Source: Lepus europaeus
Taxonomy: Eukaryota; Chordata; Mammalia; Lagomorpha; Leporidae
Direction: 5' to 3'
Length of the DNA: 64,000 nucleotides
Assembly: GCF_033115175.1 (NCBI RefSeq)
Contig: NC_084839.1
Span: forward strand, 36,193,501 to 36,257,500
This document shows positions 1 through 14,150 of this stretch, in pieces. Within the stretch, counting starts at the first letter, position 1; every line of letters starts with the position of its first letter. The notes under the pieces were generated by a model. The model saw only the letters and a program-made list of their open reading frames with translations. It searched no databases and was not told where the DNA came from. A program made the position numbers and the translations under genes.

Positions 1-2590
1 AAGTAACTTACAGATTCAATGCAATCCCAATCAAAATACCAAAGACATTCTTCTCAGATCTAGAAAAAATGACGCTGAAATTCATTGAAATTCATGAAAC
101 ATAGGAGACCTCGAATAGCTAAAGCAATCTTATACAACAAAAACAAAGGGGGAGACATCACAATACCAGATTTCAGGACATACTACAGGGCAGTTATAGT
201 CAAAACAGCTTGGTACTGGTACAAAAACAGATGGAGAGACCAATGGAACAGAATAGAAATGCCAGAAATCGGGCCAAGCATCTACAACCAACTTATATTC
301 AACTAAGGAGATAAAAAGATTTCCTGGAGCAAGGAAAGACTCTTTAACAAATGGTGATGGGAAAACTGGATTTCCACACGCAGAAGTATGAAGCAGGACC
401 CCTACCTTACACCTTACACAAAAATCCATTCAAAACAGATTAAAGTCCTAAATCTATTACCCAATACCATCAAATTACTAAAGAGTATTGGGGAAACCCT
501 GCAAGACATTGGCACAAGCAAAGAGTTCCTGGAAAAGACCCCAGAGGCACAGGCAAAAAAGGCCAAAATTTAAAAATGGGATTACATCAAATTGAGAAGC
601 TTCTGTATGGCAAAAGAAACAATCAGGAAAGTAAAGAGGTAACCAACTGATAGGGAGAAATTATTTGCAAACCATGTAACTGATAAAGGATTAATAACCA
701 GAATATATAAAATGATCAAAAAACACAACAAAAAAACAAACAAACCAGTCAAAAAATGGGCAAAGGACTTAAACAGGCATTTCTCAAAAGAGGACATGCA
801 AATGGCCTACAGACACATGAAAAAATGTTCAGGATCACTAGCCATCAGGGAAATGCAAATCAAAACCACAATGAGGTTCACCTCACCCCAGTTAAAATGC
901 CTTTCATACAGAAATTAACAAATAACAAATGCTGGTGAGGATGTGGGGAAAAAGGTACCCTAATCCACTGTTGGTGGGAATGTAAACTGGTAAAACCACT
1001 GTGGGAGACAGTATGGAGATACCTCAGAAATCTAAATATAGTTCAACCATATGTTCATCAGTAGTCATCTGATGAACAAATCTGAATATAGTCCAACCAT
1101 CCCATTACTTGGAATTTACCCAAGGGAAATGAAATCAACAAATAAAAGAGTTATCTACACCCCCATGTTTATTGCAGCTCAATTTACCAATAGCTATGAC
1201 AAGGAATCAACCTAAATGCCCATCAACAGAAGACTGGATAAAGAAATTATGGGATATATGCCCTAGGAAATACTACACAGTTGTAAGAAATGAAATTGGC
1301 TCATTTGCAACAAGATAGATGAATCTGGAAAACATCATACTTAGTGAAATAAGTGAGTCCCAAAGAGACAAATACCATGTTTTCCCTGATCTGTGATAAC
1401 TAACAGAGCACCTAAAAGCAAACCTGAAGAAGTGAAATTGACACTATGAGAAGCAATGACATGAACAGCCCTTGTCTTGACTGTTGAGGAACAGTTTATT
1501 ATTTTTATTTTTTATTATTTTTTCTACTTAATACTATTGGTTGAACTCTTTACTTAACATAGAATTAATCATAGGTATATAAAGTCAATTGAAAATAGAT
1601 CCCAGTAAAAAATAAGATTGGGAATAAGAGAGAGAGGATCTGTATAGTTCTGCACACATTCCCAGGGACTTACCCCTAAGGGTAAAGCTAAAAATTTGCC
1701 TTGGGACTCCAAATCCCATTAAGCACGGTGGTAATAATGCCATCTTACATGTTAAAGTGATCATATTAAGTATTTTATTGATCATATAGATAGGATTAAC
1801 TGTCAAAGGGATCACATAAATAAGAGCAAGTGTCTGGTAATAACAATTGATAAAATTAAAAAGGAGAGAATGTTCCAACATGGAAAGCAGTCCACACAGC
1901 AGACTCATAGAGTGACAAATGCCCTAAACAGCACTCTGACCTCAGAATCAACCCTTAAGGCATTTGGATCTGGCTGAAAAGCCCATGAGAGCATTTCAGG
2001 CATGGAAAGACAAGACTCTGTGGCAAAAACTGTTCTACATGATGGATCTCTGTGAGTTAGAGCCCAGTGCAAAGAAGGGGCCATCAAAGAAGGGTGTACT
2101 TTTCTCTGAAGGGAGGAGAGAATTTCCTCTGTGCTTATGGCCCTGTCTAAACACTGATAGAGTTTGTGGACTCAAAAGGCTTCCATAGCCTTGGAAGTTC
2201 ATGTCAAGAGCCTTGGGTGATCACTGATGTCATACATAAGAGTGCTAATTGTTAAAATAACAATAGAAACCACTGTGCACTTACTCCCCATGTAGGACCC
2301 CTGTCCTTAATGAGTTTTACTATGACAATTAACTGTAAAACTTATTCCCAGACAGTACTTTATACTTTGTGTGTGTGGATGCAAATTGTTGAAATCTTAG
2401 TATAGAGTTGGTCTTCTGTGTATAAAGTTAATTAAAATAAATCTTAATGAAGAATGGGATGGGAGAGGGAGTAGGAGATGGGATGGGAGTGGGGGTGGGG
2501 GGTAGGTATGGGGTGAAGAACCACTATATTCCTAAAGTTGTACCTATGAAGTTTGTATTCATTAAATAAAAGCTTTCTTTTAAAAATGCA
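1..2590 (+). mobile_element. LINE-1 3' portion: ORF2 C-terminus and rabbit-type 3'UTR
   Basis: The first ~1.4 kb translate in broken frames into the C-terminal part of L1 ORF2p. Residues such as TAWYWYKNR and QWNRIE near 210-265, and LLKSIGETLQDIG near 470-510, are recognisable. Stops and frameshifts (for example the stop after QLIFN at 304) show that it is dead. The stretch from 1500 to 2590 is 3'UTR. It is collinear with the L1 3' ends at 15704 and 63205 and ends with a G-rich polypurine tract (2455-2515), an ATTAAATAAA signal (2560-2570) and a short A-rich tail. The 5' part lies outside the window. Confidence 0.9.
1029..1100. repeat. Direct repeat with internal 10-bp inverted repeat inside the L1
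   Basis: A ~23-bp block of L1 ORF2 sequence (AAATCTAAATATAGTTCAAC at 1029) is repeated at 1078 with two changes. Between the copies lies TGTTCATCAG, a 7-nt loop, then CTGATGAACA (1052-1061 and 1069-1078). The arms are a perfect 10-bp inverted repeat that is not normal L1 sequence. It looks like a local templated duplication. Confidence 0.75.
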
Positions 2591-4766
2591 TATGATTCCC
2601 TTTTGGTTTTGCTTTATTTGGTTTTGTTTTTGATTCTTTGGGATTGGGTTCATGAGAGCCAGCAGCACAGGCTAGTTTAGTGTCATGTTCTTGCTAATGT
2701 TTCCAGTTCTCCAGCTCTATCATTGTGTTTGAAAAGGAGAATGCATAACAAGACTGCCTTCCACATTTCAGTAATTTTGATAATTGATGTATATTATTGT
2801 ATAATTGACTTGACCATACCAGTCACTATCTCCAGGGATAGCTGATGTGAATAGAATGCTATACTGCAGTTCCTTATGCTTGTAGAATACAGAATTGGCT
2901 CAAATTTACTTTTCTGATGGACCAAAAAGAGCTCAATATTCTACTTACAAGGGCATTAATTCATAAGCCTGAATGATGATTTTCTGGTTCTACCTCTAGT
3001 AATCTTTACCAATCGTGATGATTTACTATGACAGGAAAGTCACATCTTACAATTTATGTTATTCTAATAAAATGTTTAAATTGAATTTTACTTTCATTGA
3101 TTTCTGCAAAGTCAAGCAATTCACTTCAGCATTATAAATCCTGCGCTAACTCCAAGTCTGTCAAGCGATGGTGATAGAGTGGTACTCTTTCTGTGCCTTT
3201 CATTTTTGTGCAGCTTTTACTTTTGTGAGTCTTAGATTTGCTTGAGAACTTGACAGGATATCTTACCACCAGCCTTATAGGGCTCTTATAATAAATGCCT
3301 TCTTGGAGGAAGAAAAAAATTTAGCTATAAGCTGTAGGTTAAGTTATTTCAGGTTTCAAAATAATTTAAATAAACTCTTATATGAGTTCTGAATGATAAT
3401 TAATTTAATTGATAAAAAGAGGTCATGTTAAGTGCTGAAATTAATTACTGAGATGGCATGTAAAATCTTTCCCTAGAGGTCTTTAAATATGAGGTATATT
3501 TTTATCCTTGTGAGCTGTCTGACTTTAGAGTATTTTTAAAGATGGAAGGATTGAGATGATATCTTTTCTATCTTTATTTGAGCCCTTTGACTGAAACTCT
3601 CTCCAATTTTAGCTGAAAAATGCATCCTTCTGAAAAGTGCTTTTGTGCCACTGATATTTTTCAAGGGGGGCAAGATAAGACAGACACACAGCCTTGAAGG
3701 AATTGTATGTCATTTGAAGTTTTGTGTTAACCAATTCTTTTTCCTGGTGTCTTCCGATCATTTATATCTCCTCCTATTGCTGTTTACTGTTTTTTTGTCC
3801 TAACAGCTCAAACTATCTCATTCTCATTCTCTTTCATCCTATGTATCTGTGGTATGGATTTTTACAGCTTTTTTAAAATTTACCTTCTATGTACAATCAC
3901 TTGTCCCTTTCTAACCTTTCCTGCTTGTACCCCTTAAACAAATATGTCATGATGACCTAGACTAGAAAATAAATATTTCAGTGGGACTGTCCTGACTTTG
4001 CCCTAGTTTTTCCAATTATTGTTATTTTTGTGACCTCTCTCTGTCCTCTCCTGCATTCTTCCTAGGTGAACAGTGAATTATTTTCTTTCTAAATTTGGGA
4101 AAAGGAATTGGCCCTGGATTCCCTACTTTCTTATGGGGCCCACTTGACTAAGTTGCCCCAAGGACGCATGCCTTTTGTTCTGCTCCTCCAGGCTGCCAGT
4201 TTACAGGGCTGCTTGCCTCCCTCTGTGCCCAGGGGAAGCCTGTGATTGTTCCAGCACGTCCTGTAGCTGGGTTGGGGAAGGCATTCTAACTCTGAGGTTC
4301 TGTCCCTTCACCGAAATTATGGAGTGTTTAGATTTGAATCCATGCTTTTGTTTTGTTCCTTCTATTTGTCCCATCAATCATTTGTTTCTTTTTCTTTTCT
4401 TCATTGCCTTCTTTTGGATTTAATTATGATTTCCCCTTTTAAAAAAATCTGGTTTGGAAATTACGCATTTCATTTTATTCTTTTTGTGATTGCTTTCAAA
4501 ATTGAAAAATCCACTTACAATTATAGAAACTATTCACTAATACTTTATGATGGTATAACTAATTAGAATTTACACTCTTTCAACATAAATAAAAGTACAC
4601 CCGCTTTCCAGATAACACAAAGAAACTTAGAGTAGTTTGACTTCTACTTATTACTCCTCTAAATTACATGCTATGATTGTCAGGAATTTTGTACTAAATA
4701 TTTTAAATGCTATAAAATGTTTTTAAATTTATACAGCCAATATCTTTCATCTTTACTCATACATTT
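2591..4766. other. AT-rich unassigned sequence
   Basis: No convincing gene, SINE, LINE or LTR is seen in these ~2.2 kb. Open frames are short and AT-biased, with no domain-like sequence. Very diverged repeats cannot be excluded by eye. Confidence 0.5.
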
Positions 4767-4958
4767 TTTTTCACTTTTTTTTTATTAAACTTTTATTTAA
4801 TGAATATAAATTTCCAAAGTATAGCTTATGGGTTACAATGGCTTCCCCCCTCCCATAACTTCCCTCCCGCCCGCAACCCTCCCCTTTCCCGCTCCCTTTC
4901 CCCTTCCATTCATGTAAAGATTCATTTTCAATTCTCTTTGTATACAGAAGATCAGTTT
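4767..4958 (-). mobile_element. 5'-truncated rabbit L1, 3' tail only, with TSD
   Basis: Poly(T), then TTATTTAATGAATATAAATT and a C-rich polypyrimidine tract, is the reverse complement of the rabbit L1 3' end. A 15-bp TSD (TTTACTCATACATTT) flanks it at 4752-4766 and 4959-4973. It is a ~190-bp severely 5'-truncated insertion. Confidence 0.9.
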
Positions 4959-5388
4959 TTTACTCATACATTTAATCATACTTGTCTTATATTCTTGTCA
5001 CATTTGAGGCTTCCAAGGTTTTTTTTTTTGCATAAAGTATATTCTTTAAAATTTCCTTTATCAGTCTCCTGATATTATTTTTAAGTGTAAATTGTTAGTA
5101 TTTTCTCTTCATTTTTGGAGTATATTTTTCACTGGCTGTAGAATACAGATAGTATTCATATTGAACACAGTGTGCAGTTCTTCCATTGTTATTGTGAAGA
5201 CAACTGGGATTCTAACTTTGGATCTTTGGAAGGTCATTTTGATCTGGCTGCTTTGACAATTTCCTCTTAGTCTTTATTTTCTGTCTTTAGATATGTGGCT
5301 AGGCGTAGATTTTTTTTGGGGGGTGTGTTTCTTGAAATGTATTGAACTCTGTGGTATTGTCTTTTATCAATGTTTAAATATTCTCACC

Positions 5389-6655
<1,267 letters not shown>

Positions 6656-6958
6656 CTTTATAGATATTGCCTCTGATCCATCCTCATCTCTTCTTTTGGG
6701 TCTCTAATGGAACAATTATTATAAGTCCTCAACCTATAATCTAGCTTTCTTTCCTGAATTTTCTGTGCTATATTTTAGTTTCTTTTGACTTGTTTTTAAT
6801 CTAATTTTCTTTAATATATTATTCAAATAATTTATTGAGTTCTTAGTTTTACATATGTTTTAAACTCTCATCTTTTACTTGCTTTTCTTTTAGTCTTTAT
6901 TATTTTTTATAATTTTCACTTTCCTGCACCAAATTTCAATCTTAGCTTTTATTTCTTC

Positions 6959-7268
6959 CTTTAAAAGATTTATCTCAAAGGCAAAAAGAGAAAGATATGG
7001 ATAGGGAGAGTGAGTACCCATCCATTGGTTCCTTTCCCAAATACCTGTAATGGTCAGCACTGGGCTGGGGCTGGAGTCGGGACATGGAAGTACAGTTCAG
7101 GTCTCACATGTAGGTGGCAGAGACTCAATTACTTGAACTATTACTGCTGCCTCCTAGGGTCTACATTTGTGGGAGATGGGAGTCAGTAGCTAGAACCAGG
7201 AATTGAACCCAGGCACTTCAATGTGGGATGCAGGCATCTTAACTGCTATGTCAAACATCTGCTCCAGT
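6959..7268 (-). mobile_element. Old CSINE (lagomorph C repeat)
   Basis: Reverse-complement CSINE body with the recognisable core 'gctggggctggagtcggga' and the head at right (GCTGGAGCAG...). A 12-bp TSD TTTTATTTCTTC lies at 6947-6958 and 7269-7280. Divergence is high. Confidence 0.85.
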
Positions 7269-7459
7269 TTTTATTTCTTCAAACATAGTAAGCAGAGTTT
7301 TAAAGAATTTTTGTCTGATACATTCAATACAACATATATGAGTAATAATGGATCATTCCTGTTCGTTCTTCTTCATATTGTTTTTGCTTAGGTGTTTTGT
7401 TTCCTTGTGTGCTTGTTTATATTTAAGTGTGTGATGAGAACTGTGTTTAAGAGATTTAG

Positions 7460-7756
7460 AGAGGGGTTCCCATCGTGGCCCCATGCCTGTTTGAGCCCCA
7501 GCTGCTCTGTTTTCAATGCAACTTCCTGCTAATGTGCCTGGAAGGCAGTGGGTGATGGACCAAGTACTTAAGCCCCTGTCATCCATGTGGGAGACCTGGA
7601 TGGAGTTCCTGGGTCCTGGCTTCAGCTTGACTCAGACCTGGCTGTTGCAGCCATTTAGATGGTAAACCAGGGGATGGAAGATCTCTCTCTCTCTCTCTCT
7701 CTCCTTTCCCCTTCTCTCTCTACCACTCTGTTTTTCAAATAAATACATGAATCTTG
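7460..7756 (+). mobile_element. Old CSINE, aberrant 5' head
   Basis: CSINE body from about 7485 ('gcctgtttgagccccagctg') to a (CT)n run at 7682-7703 and a tail AAATAAATACATGAATC. The first ~25 bp differ from the usual head. Imperfect TSDs AAGAGATTTAG (7449-7459) and AAAAGATATTTAG (7757-7769) bound it. Confidence 0.8.
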
Positions 7757-7857
7757 AAAAGATATTTAGGAAAATGTTTTGCTTTCTAGATGTTTTCACA
7801 GAGGGGGTTTTCATTTTGTTCTCTAGGTGTCTGGGAATGTTTTCATCTAGGAGCTGT

Positions 7858-7913
7858 TTTTTTTTTTTTCTTTCAAGATTTAGTCATTTATTTGAAAGTC
7901 AGAGTTACAGAGG

Positions 7914-7952
<39 letters not shown>

Positions 7953-8206
7953 CTTCCATTGGCTGGTTTACTTGCCCAAAATTGTTACAACAGCCAGAGC
8001 TGGGCCAGACCAAAGCCAGGAGCCATGAGCTTCATCTGGGTTTCTTATATGGATGGCAGGGGCCCAAACACTTGGGCCACCTTCCATTGCTCTTCCTAGG
8101 CCATTAGCAGGGAGCTGGAACAGTAGCATAAGAGCCAGAACTTGAACTGGTACCCACATAAGATGTGTGGCAGCTTGATTCAACTTACACCACAAGGCTG
8201 GGCCCC
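7858..8206 (-). mobile_element. CSINE with long (AG)n tract
   Basis: Starts with poly(T)/'caagatttagtcatttatttga', contains a 30-bp (AG)n run (7921-7950), then the reverse C-repeat body, and ends 'aaggctgggccc' at 8205. This is the older (AAAT)n-tail type. The left boundary is approximate. Confidence 0.88.
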
Positions 8207-9494
8207 TAGGACCTTCTTAATTGTGGTTCAGAACTTAAGATTCCTGGATATCAAGATGGGGATTATCTAAATGACAAAGTTTCCACTGTGTCTTATTGAT
8301 TTTCAGTTTACCTCTACCCTGAGGGCAACCTTTTCATGATTCTAGTTTAAAGTAAGGATTAATTGATCAAAATCCCATCCCTTGGCAGTGTTCAGCCTTT
8401 GATTTCTGTGTCTTTAGTTCCAAGAGGATTTCAAAATACAGATGAGCTTCACAGTGTCTTTTCCACGTAAACAGGTGTGTCAGAGAAAATTCAGCTTCAA
8501 GTGACTGGGCTTACCTTTCCTGGTTCTTGTCTTCTGATCTTGGCCTTATCAAGATCTTTAATACTTGTTAACTTATATTTGCTTCTTAACTTATGTTTGT
8601 CAATTGGTTGTTTGCTAAATATGATCTTTTTTTTTTTTTTTACTAATCTATGTTTATCTATACATTTGTTTCTGAAAGGAAAATAAATTTCTTAAAGAAG
8701 ATTCCTATATGTCATACTGTTAGAATGTTTTTGTTTTACATAATAAGTGTGGAGAGTCAATCAAATACTGAGACATTAAGGAAGAAGATGGACAGTCAAG
8801 TGAGATGCAGTAAGGTATTAATTAAATTTTTCAGTCAAGAGTTCATTGACTTCCTAGTCAAGAGTAATTATTAGTAAAGTGATAAGAACAATGAATGGAA
8901 GCTTAGAGAGCAGAGATAGAACAAGTACCATGTTTTATAAAAAGCTTGATTATAAAGGAAAGGAGATAAGTAACTTAATAATTAGAAGGGATAATGGGAA
9001 CAAAAGATAATTTAAAGATGGAAGGAATGAGTGTAATTCTACATTGAAAAGAAAGGGATAGTGTGAAAGGGAGGAGGAAGATATAAGAGATCATTGACAG
9101 AATTATTATATCAATCATTAAATGATGATGGGTTCAAAAGTAGAGGAGAGTTGATACTCTGGCCCAAATTTGACCATGGCTGTCTCTGAGTTTCTGTTAA
9201 TCACCTACCAGGGAGCCCACTTCCTATTATCACGATGGATGCTAGAACTTATACCAGTTTTGGAGGGGATAGGCATTCAGCCTGAGACATTAGTCAAAGT
9301 TGGATCCTTCCTTGTTCTCACTGCACTGTGTGCATTACTCTTTTGAATCCTAATGTAGATTTGCTTATCCTTTAGTCTCACCGGCATCTATGGACTTTGA
9401 GGTCAGTACTTTTGTCTTTATCAAATATGCTTCTTGATTTATGATGGGATTATACTCTAATAAACCCATTATACGTTGATGATATCATTTAAGT
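8207..9494. other. Unassigned AT-rich sequence
   Basis: Nothing recognised. A T14 run lies at about 8627-8641 and a purine-rich patch at about 9030-9085. No credible exon is seen. Confidence 0.45.
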
Positions 9495-9511
9495 AAAAAA
9501 TGCATTTACTA

Positions 9512-9845
9512 GGCTGGCGCCGTGGCTCAACAGGCTAATCCTCTGCCTTGCGGCGCCGGCACACCGGGTTCTAGTCCCGGTCGGGGCGCCGGATTCTGTT
9601 CTGGTTGCCCCTCTTCCAGGCCAGCTCTCTGATGTGGCCAGGGAGTGCAGTGGAGGATGGCCCAAGTCCTTGGGCCCTGCTCCCCATGGGAAACCAGGAG
9701 AAGCACCTGGCTCCTGCCTTTGGATCAGCGCGGTGCACAGGCCGCAGCGCGCTGGCCGCGGCGGCCATTGGAGGGTGAACCAACGGCAAAAGGAAGACCT
9801 TTCTCTCTGTCTCTCTGTCTCACTGTCCACTCTGCCTGTCAAAAA
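9512..9845 (+). mobile_element. Young CSINE, full length, TSD intact
   Basis: Head GGCTGGCGCCGTGGCTCAAC, tRNA-like B box GGTTCTAGTCC, GC-rich body and tail CTGCCTGTC plus poly(A). A perfect 17-bp TSD AAAAAATGCATTTACTA lies at 9495-9511 and 9846-9862. Several CpGs survive, supporting recent insertion. Frames inside it are SINE artefacts, not genes. Confidence 0.95.
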
Positions 9846-9862
9846 AAAAAATGCATTTACTA

Positions 9863-11834
9863 TACCTATCCTATTGAACAGCATAGTCAAGCTTAGCCTA
9901 TCTAAAATGTTTTCAGAAAACTTACATTAGCCTACAGTTGGACAAAATAATCTAGCACAAGCTCTACTTTACAATAAAATGTTAAATATCTCATATAATT
10001 TATTGAATGCTGTATCGAAAGTGAAAAACAGAAAAGTTGGATAGGTATGCTTCCACACCATTTTAAAGTTGATAAATTATAAGTCAAATCATCATAAGTT
10101 GTGGAACATCTTTTCTTGTAAGAATAGCTACTCAGTGGTTTATTGAATTATGACTGCTATCCCTTTTGCATTTGTTCTTAAAGCTCAAAGGATAGACTAG
10201 GAATGGCATTTTTTTCAATTTCTCCATGGTACAAAGATTTTAAATGTATTTTTGGATCCAACTAGTAAGGATATAAATGGTAGCCCTGGAGTGATTTACC
10301 AACTGATTTGTGATTTCATTTTAAGTATTACTTGTGGAGATGACTCCTTTGGGGGGAGTCTCTTTGCTTTTGAAATAACAGCATAAACAATGTATTTAGC
10401 TACTTCTTGTACAAACACATTTTATCTGGCATTAAGAACTGTTGCTTGAAGGTGTGATATGAATAAGATACCATCTCACTTCCAATTTTATTTTCAAGAC
10501 AGCAAAACAAATCTATAAAAGTTAATATATTTATTACTTGAGTTGCTAATATACTCCCAATGTTTAAAATTCATATGATACAAAGGCTATTCAATGAAAT
10601 TCTCCTTTCCATTCCATCCTCAACTACCAATTCCTATCCTCCGGACGACAGATGTATGTATGCATGTGTGAGGGTGTGCATGCATTTATCCAGAGGTATT
10701 TTAAGCACTTGCAATAATTTGTAAGTGTTATTTACTCCCATTTTTATATGACTAGTGGTTTGCTTTAACACTGCAGGGCAACTTATTCCTTTTATTTTGT
10801 GTGTTTCAACAATAACAAGACCTTTTTTCTTTTCATATTTTAGCACCTTAAATTAAGGTGAGGCTTTCATTCAGTGGTCTCTCAACCAGCATTCCTAAGC
10901 AGGAGTCATGCCACAGTCATCACTGCCACCATGCATGAAACAGACAGCTGTAACACCTTGACACTTCATTCAACAAGCCAACGAAAAACCCATTTGCAAG
11001 ATACATGAGTCTTAGCCCATTTTGAAAGCCTTCAGATTCCTTCTTCTAGTAAAAATTAATCAAAACTAATTTGACATGTGTCAGCAATTTTGAAACAGAT
11101 CTTGGAGATGTTAGGTGAGCATAGATAATGATATTCAATGGCAAAATTTAAGTTTCTATAACCCTGAGTCTAAAAGTGATTTAGAAAAATTGAAGTCTTC
11201 ATAAAGAAGTTTCAGGAATCCCTTACCCAATTGATCTTGTTTGCTTTTTCCTTTTTATGGTTACATATTAATGATAACTAAAATTCTACAAATGATTCTG
11301 AAAGAGTACTCTCAGTTTAAAATTAAAATTATAACTGATAATAAAGTATGTCATAGTGTGAGAGCTGTGTAATACTTTATAAATCAACTGCACAATATTT
11401 CACTGGATCAGTATACAGTGATTTATTCAACTGTTCTTCCTATTGATGACCCCTTAGGTTGTTTGTAATCTTTTGCTTTTATAAACAATCTGTAGTGAAC
11501 AATCCTGAATGTAGATCATTTGTGAGAGAATTCCTAGAATGAAGCTTTTATGAGCATTTAAAATTTTGAGATGTTCTTCCTAGTTTCCAAAGATATGGTT
11601 AGTAGTTTTGTTTGAGCTTGTCTAAGATGTATAGATTAACTTGGAAGAAATTTACCACCATTATTGATATTGATTGTTCATATTTTCAGATAATCTTTTG
11701 GTTCTTTTAGAAGGAATCTTTCAGTTAGTGTGTATTTGGCATCTTATTTTTAACTTCTTTGTTGCTATTGAAAATGGAGTCTCTTTCTCCTAGTTCAACT
11801 TCTAACTGGTTGAAGTTAATAAAGGTAGTTCTTA
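9863..11834. other. Unassigned sequence with one old L1M fragment
   Basis: Mostly nothing recognisable. About 11355-11545 resembles antisense L1M ORF2 ('taggttgtttgtaatctttt', 'gaattcctagaatgaag'). No gene-like frame. Confidence 0.45.
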
Positions 11835-11847
11835 AATGCTAACCATT

Positions 11848-12162
11848 GGCTGGCGCCGCGGCTCACTAGGCTAATCCTCCACCTGCAGCGCTGGCACACC
11901 AGGTTCTAGTCCCGGTTGGGGCGCCGGATTCTGTCCCGGTTGCTTCTCTTCTAGCCCAGCTCTCTACTGTGGCCAGGGAGTGCAGTGGAGGGTGGCCCAA
12001 GTGCTTGGGCCCTGCACCCGCATGGGAGACCAGGAGAAAGCTTCTGGCTTCGGATTGGCGCAGCGCGCCGGCTGTGGCAACTATCTGGGGTGAACCAACG
12101 GCAAAGGAAGACCTTTCTCTCTGTCTCTCTGCCTGTCAAAAAACATATAAACAACAACAACA
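11848..12162 (+). mobile_element. CSINE, full length, TSD
   Basis: Head GGCTGGCGCCGCGGCTCACT, B box GGTTCTAGTCC, body and tail GCCTGTCAAAAAAC extending into an (AAC)n-rich tail. TSD AAATGCTAACCAT (11834-11846) and AAATACTAACCAT (12163-12175) differ at one base, so it is somewhat older than the copy at 9512. Confidence 0.93.
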
Positions 12163-12175
12163 AAATACTAACCAT

Positions 12176-13007
12176 CAATCTCTTCCAAACTTCATTGAAA
12201 AAAGTACATCTTGTTAATTAAAAATTTGTCAGGATTATAAAATACTCTCAGGAAAAAAAGTATAGTTCATAACAGATGGTCACCTTCCCAACTTCTTCAA
12301 AGAAAATTTTTATGGTGTAATGAAAATATGTAATGATAGTAAGGTCATAATGCAGTGAACAGATTTGGATGTCTTGGGCTGCTCTTGTACATCATTTCAC
12401 ATTAATAATATTGTGCCTGAGTGCAAAGCTCAGAGCATTCCTGCTTTGGAACCCTGTTGGCCATCCAGACTACCTGGATGTTGGGTGTCGTCCAGATTGT
12501 TTGGTAACATTCATACTTTACATCTCATTTTCCTGAGGAGTCTTTGGCAATTAAAATGTTCAGTTCCAGTAAATGGATTTACAAAGAATTCTTGGACCAT
12601 CTGGATCATCTCCATCCCCCACCCACCACTTCATATTCTCATTAGGGAAGGAATCCATCTGGAAAGCTACGTGTTATTGTAGTGAAGATATGCTATCTAT
12701 AGCCTGATAATTCATTAGGCCAGGACCCCCCACAAGCTTTTTGTGAAGAGGAGCTTTATTTTTCTCTCCATGAAAATGAATTCTGTACCAACATGTGCAA
12801 CTTCATTAACAATGGCAACGAGAGGGTAAAAGTTTTGACTGTGAAAACAATGATAATTCTTGTCATCAATGGGTTCAAAGTAAGAGGGAGTGTATTATTT
12901 TCCAAATGTTTTTTCATTTTTCTTTAGTGCAAAAAACATAAGGAATAAAGCAAATAAAAGACCATTAATCTCACTATTCTGGTAACCATTATGTTTATTT
13001 TTTATTT
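12176..13007. other. Unassigned unique sequence
   Basis: No element or gene recognised. A frame at 12365-12682 has no recognisable domain and no supporting splice or promoter context. Confidence 0.45.
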
Positions 13008-13341
13008 TTTTTAAAGATTATTTATTTGAAAGTCAGAGTTACATAGAGAGAGGAGAGGCAGAGAGATAGAGAGAGAGAGAGAGAGAGGTCTTCCATCCAA
13101 TGGTTCACCACCAATTGGCTGCAACAGCCAGAGTTGTGCTGATCCGAAGCCAGGAACCAGGAGATTGTTTCAGGTCTCCCACATGGCTGCAGGGGCCCAA
13201 GGACTTGGGCCATCCTCCAGTGCTTTCCCAGGCCATAGCAGAGAGCTGGATCAGAAGTGGAGCAGCTAGGCCTCAAACCGGCGCCCATATGGGATGCTTC
13301 AGGCCAGGGCATTGATGTGCTGCGCCACAGCGCCGGCCCCA
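13008..13341 (-). mobile_element. CSINE, older type
   Basis: 'aaagattatttatttgaaag' tail, (GA)n, reverse C-repeat body, and head ending 'cacagcgccggcccc' at about 13340. No clear TSD was found. Confidence 0.9.
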
Positions 13342-13562
13342 CCATCATATTTAAAAACCAAAGTATATTTGTTGTCAAAAGATTTGAAGAGATAAGCAAT
13401 CTAAAGAGGGTTGAAATAACAATGAAATTTTTTTCTTTCTCTTCCAGACCCTTTTTTTCTAACTTAAAGAACTATGAAGATGTTCTTACATATAATTTTC
13501 CTCAAAATATCTTTGCAAATACACATATAATTTTGCATGGATACACATTCATACACCTCTCT

Positions 13563-13882
13563 GTTTATTTATTTATTTGACAGGTAGAGGTCTAGACAGA
13601 GAGTGAGAAAGAGAGAGAGAAAGGTCTTCCTTCCATTGGTTCACCCCCCAAAATGGCCGCTACGACCGGCGCTACACTGATCTGAAGCCAGGAGCCAGGT
13701 GCCTCCTCCTGGTCTCCCATGCGAGTGCAGGGCCTAAGCACTTGGGCCATCCTCCACTGCACTCCCGGGCCACAGCAGAGAGCTGGACTGGAAGAGGAAC
13801 AACCGGGACTAGAAACGACACCCATATGGGATGCTGGCGTTGCAGGCAGAGGATTAACCTAGTGAGCCATGGTGCCGGCCCC
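13563..13882 (-). mobile_element. CSINE with 13-bp TSD
   Basis: Reverse CSINE with tail TTTATTTATTTATTTGACAG and head ending GGTGCCGGCCC. Perfect TSD CATACACCTCTCT at 13550-13562 and 13883-13895. Confidence 0.93.
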
Positions 13883-13959
13883 CATACACCTCTCTTTTTT
13901 AAAAGGAAGTTGCAAAAAAATCACATTACATGTAATTTTTTGCCTTTTACATTTTCACT

Positions 13960-14150
13960 TAGGTCTTAAGTCTTTTCATGTCAATAAACACAGATTTAGC
14001 TCATTCTTTATGGATGTCGAATATCTGTGCATATGAAAGCTATTAGTGAACATTTAGATTAATACCAGCTTTTTTTCCTATTTTAAACAATGCTATAATA
14101 AGTATTCTTATTCAGGATTTAGAACATTTCTTAGAGTATATCCATAGATT
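13960..14150 (-). mobile_element. Old L1M fragment
   Basis: Resembles the antisense old L1 segment with 'tgctataataagtattcttattcagg' and 'agagtatatcca'. Strongly diverged, so the assignment is tentative. Confidence 0.45.

Noticed and set aside
7681..7950. CRISPR-like regular repeats
   Set aside because: They are simple (CT)n and (AG)n tracts of SINE tails with no unique spacers; the genome is mammalian.
9512..9620. Possible tRNA gene from the A and B boxes
   Set aside because: The tRNA-like head belongs to a CSINE; no cloverleaf with an acceptor stem can be drawn and the element has an A-tail and TSD.
9700..9780. CpG island or promoter
   Set aside because: The CpG density is confined to young CSINE bodies and recurs in each copy; not a gene promoter.
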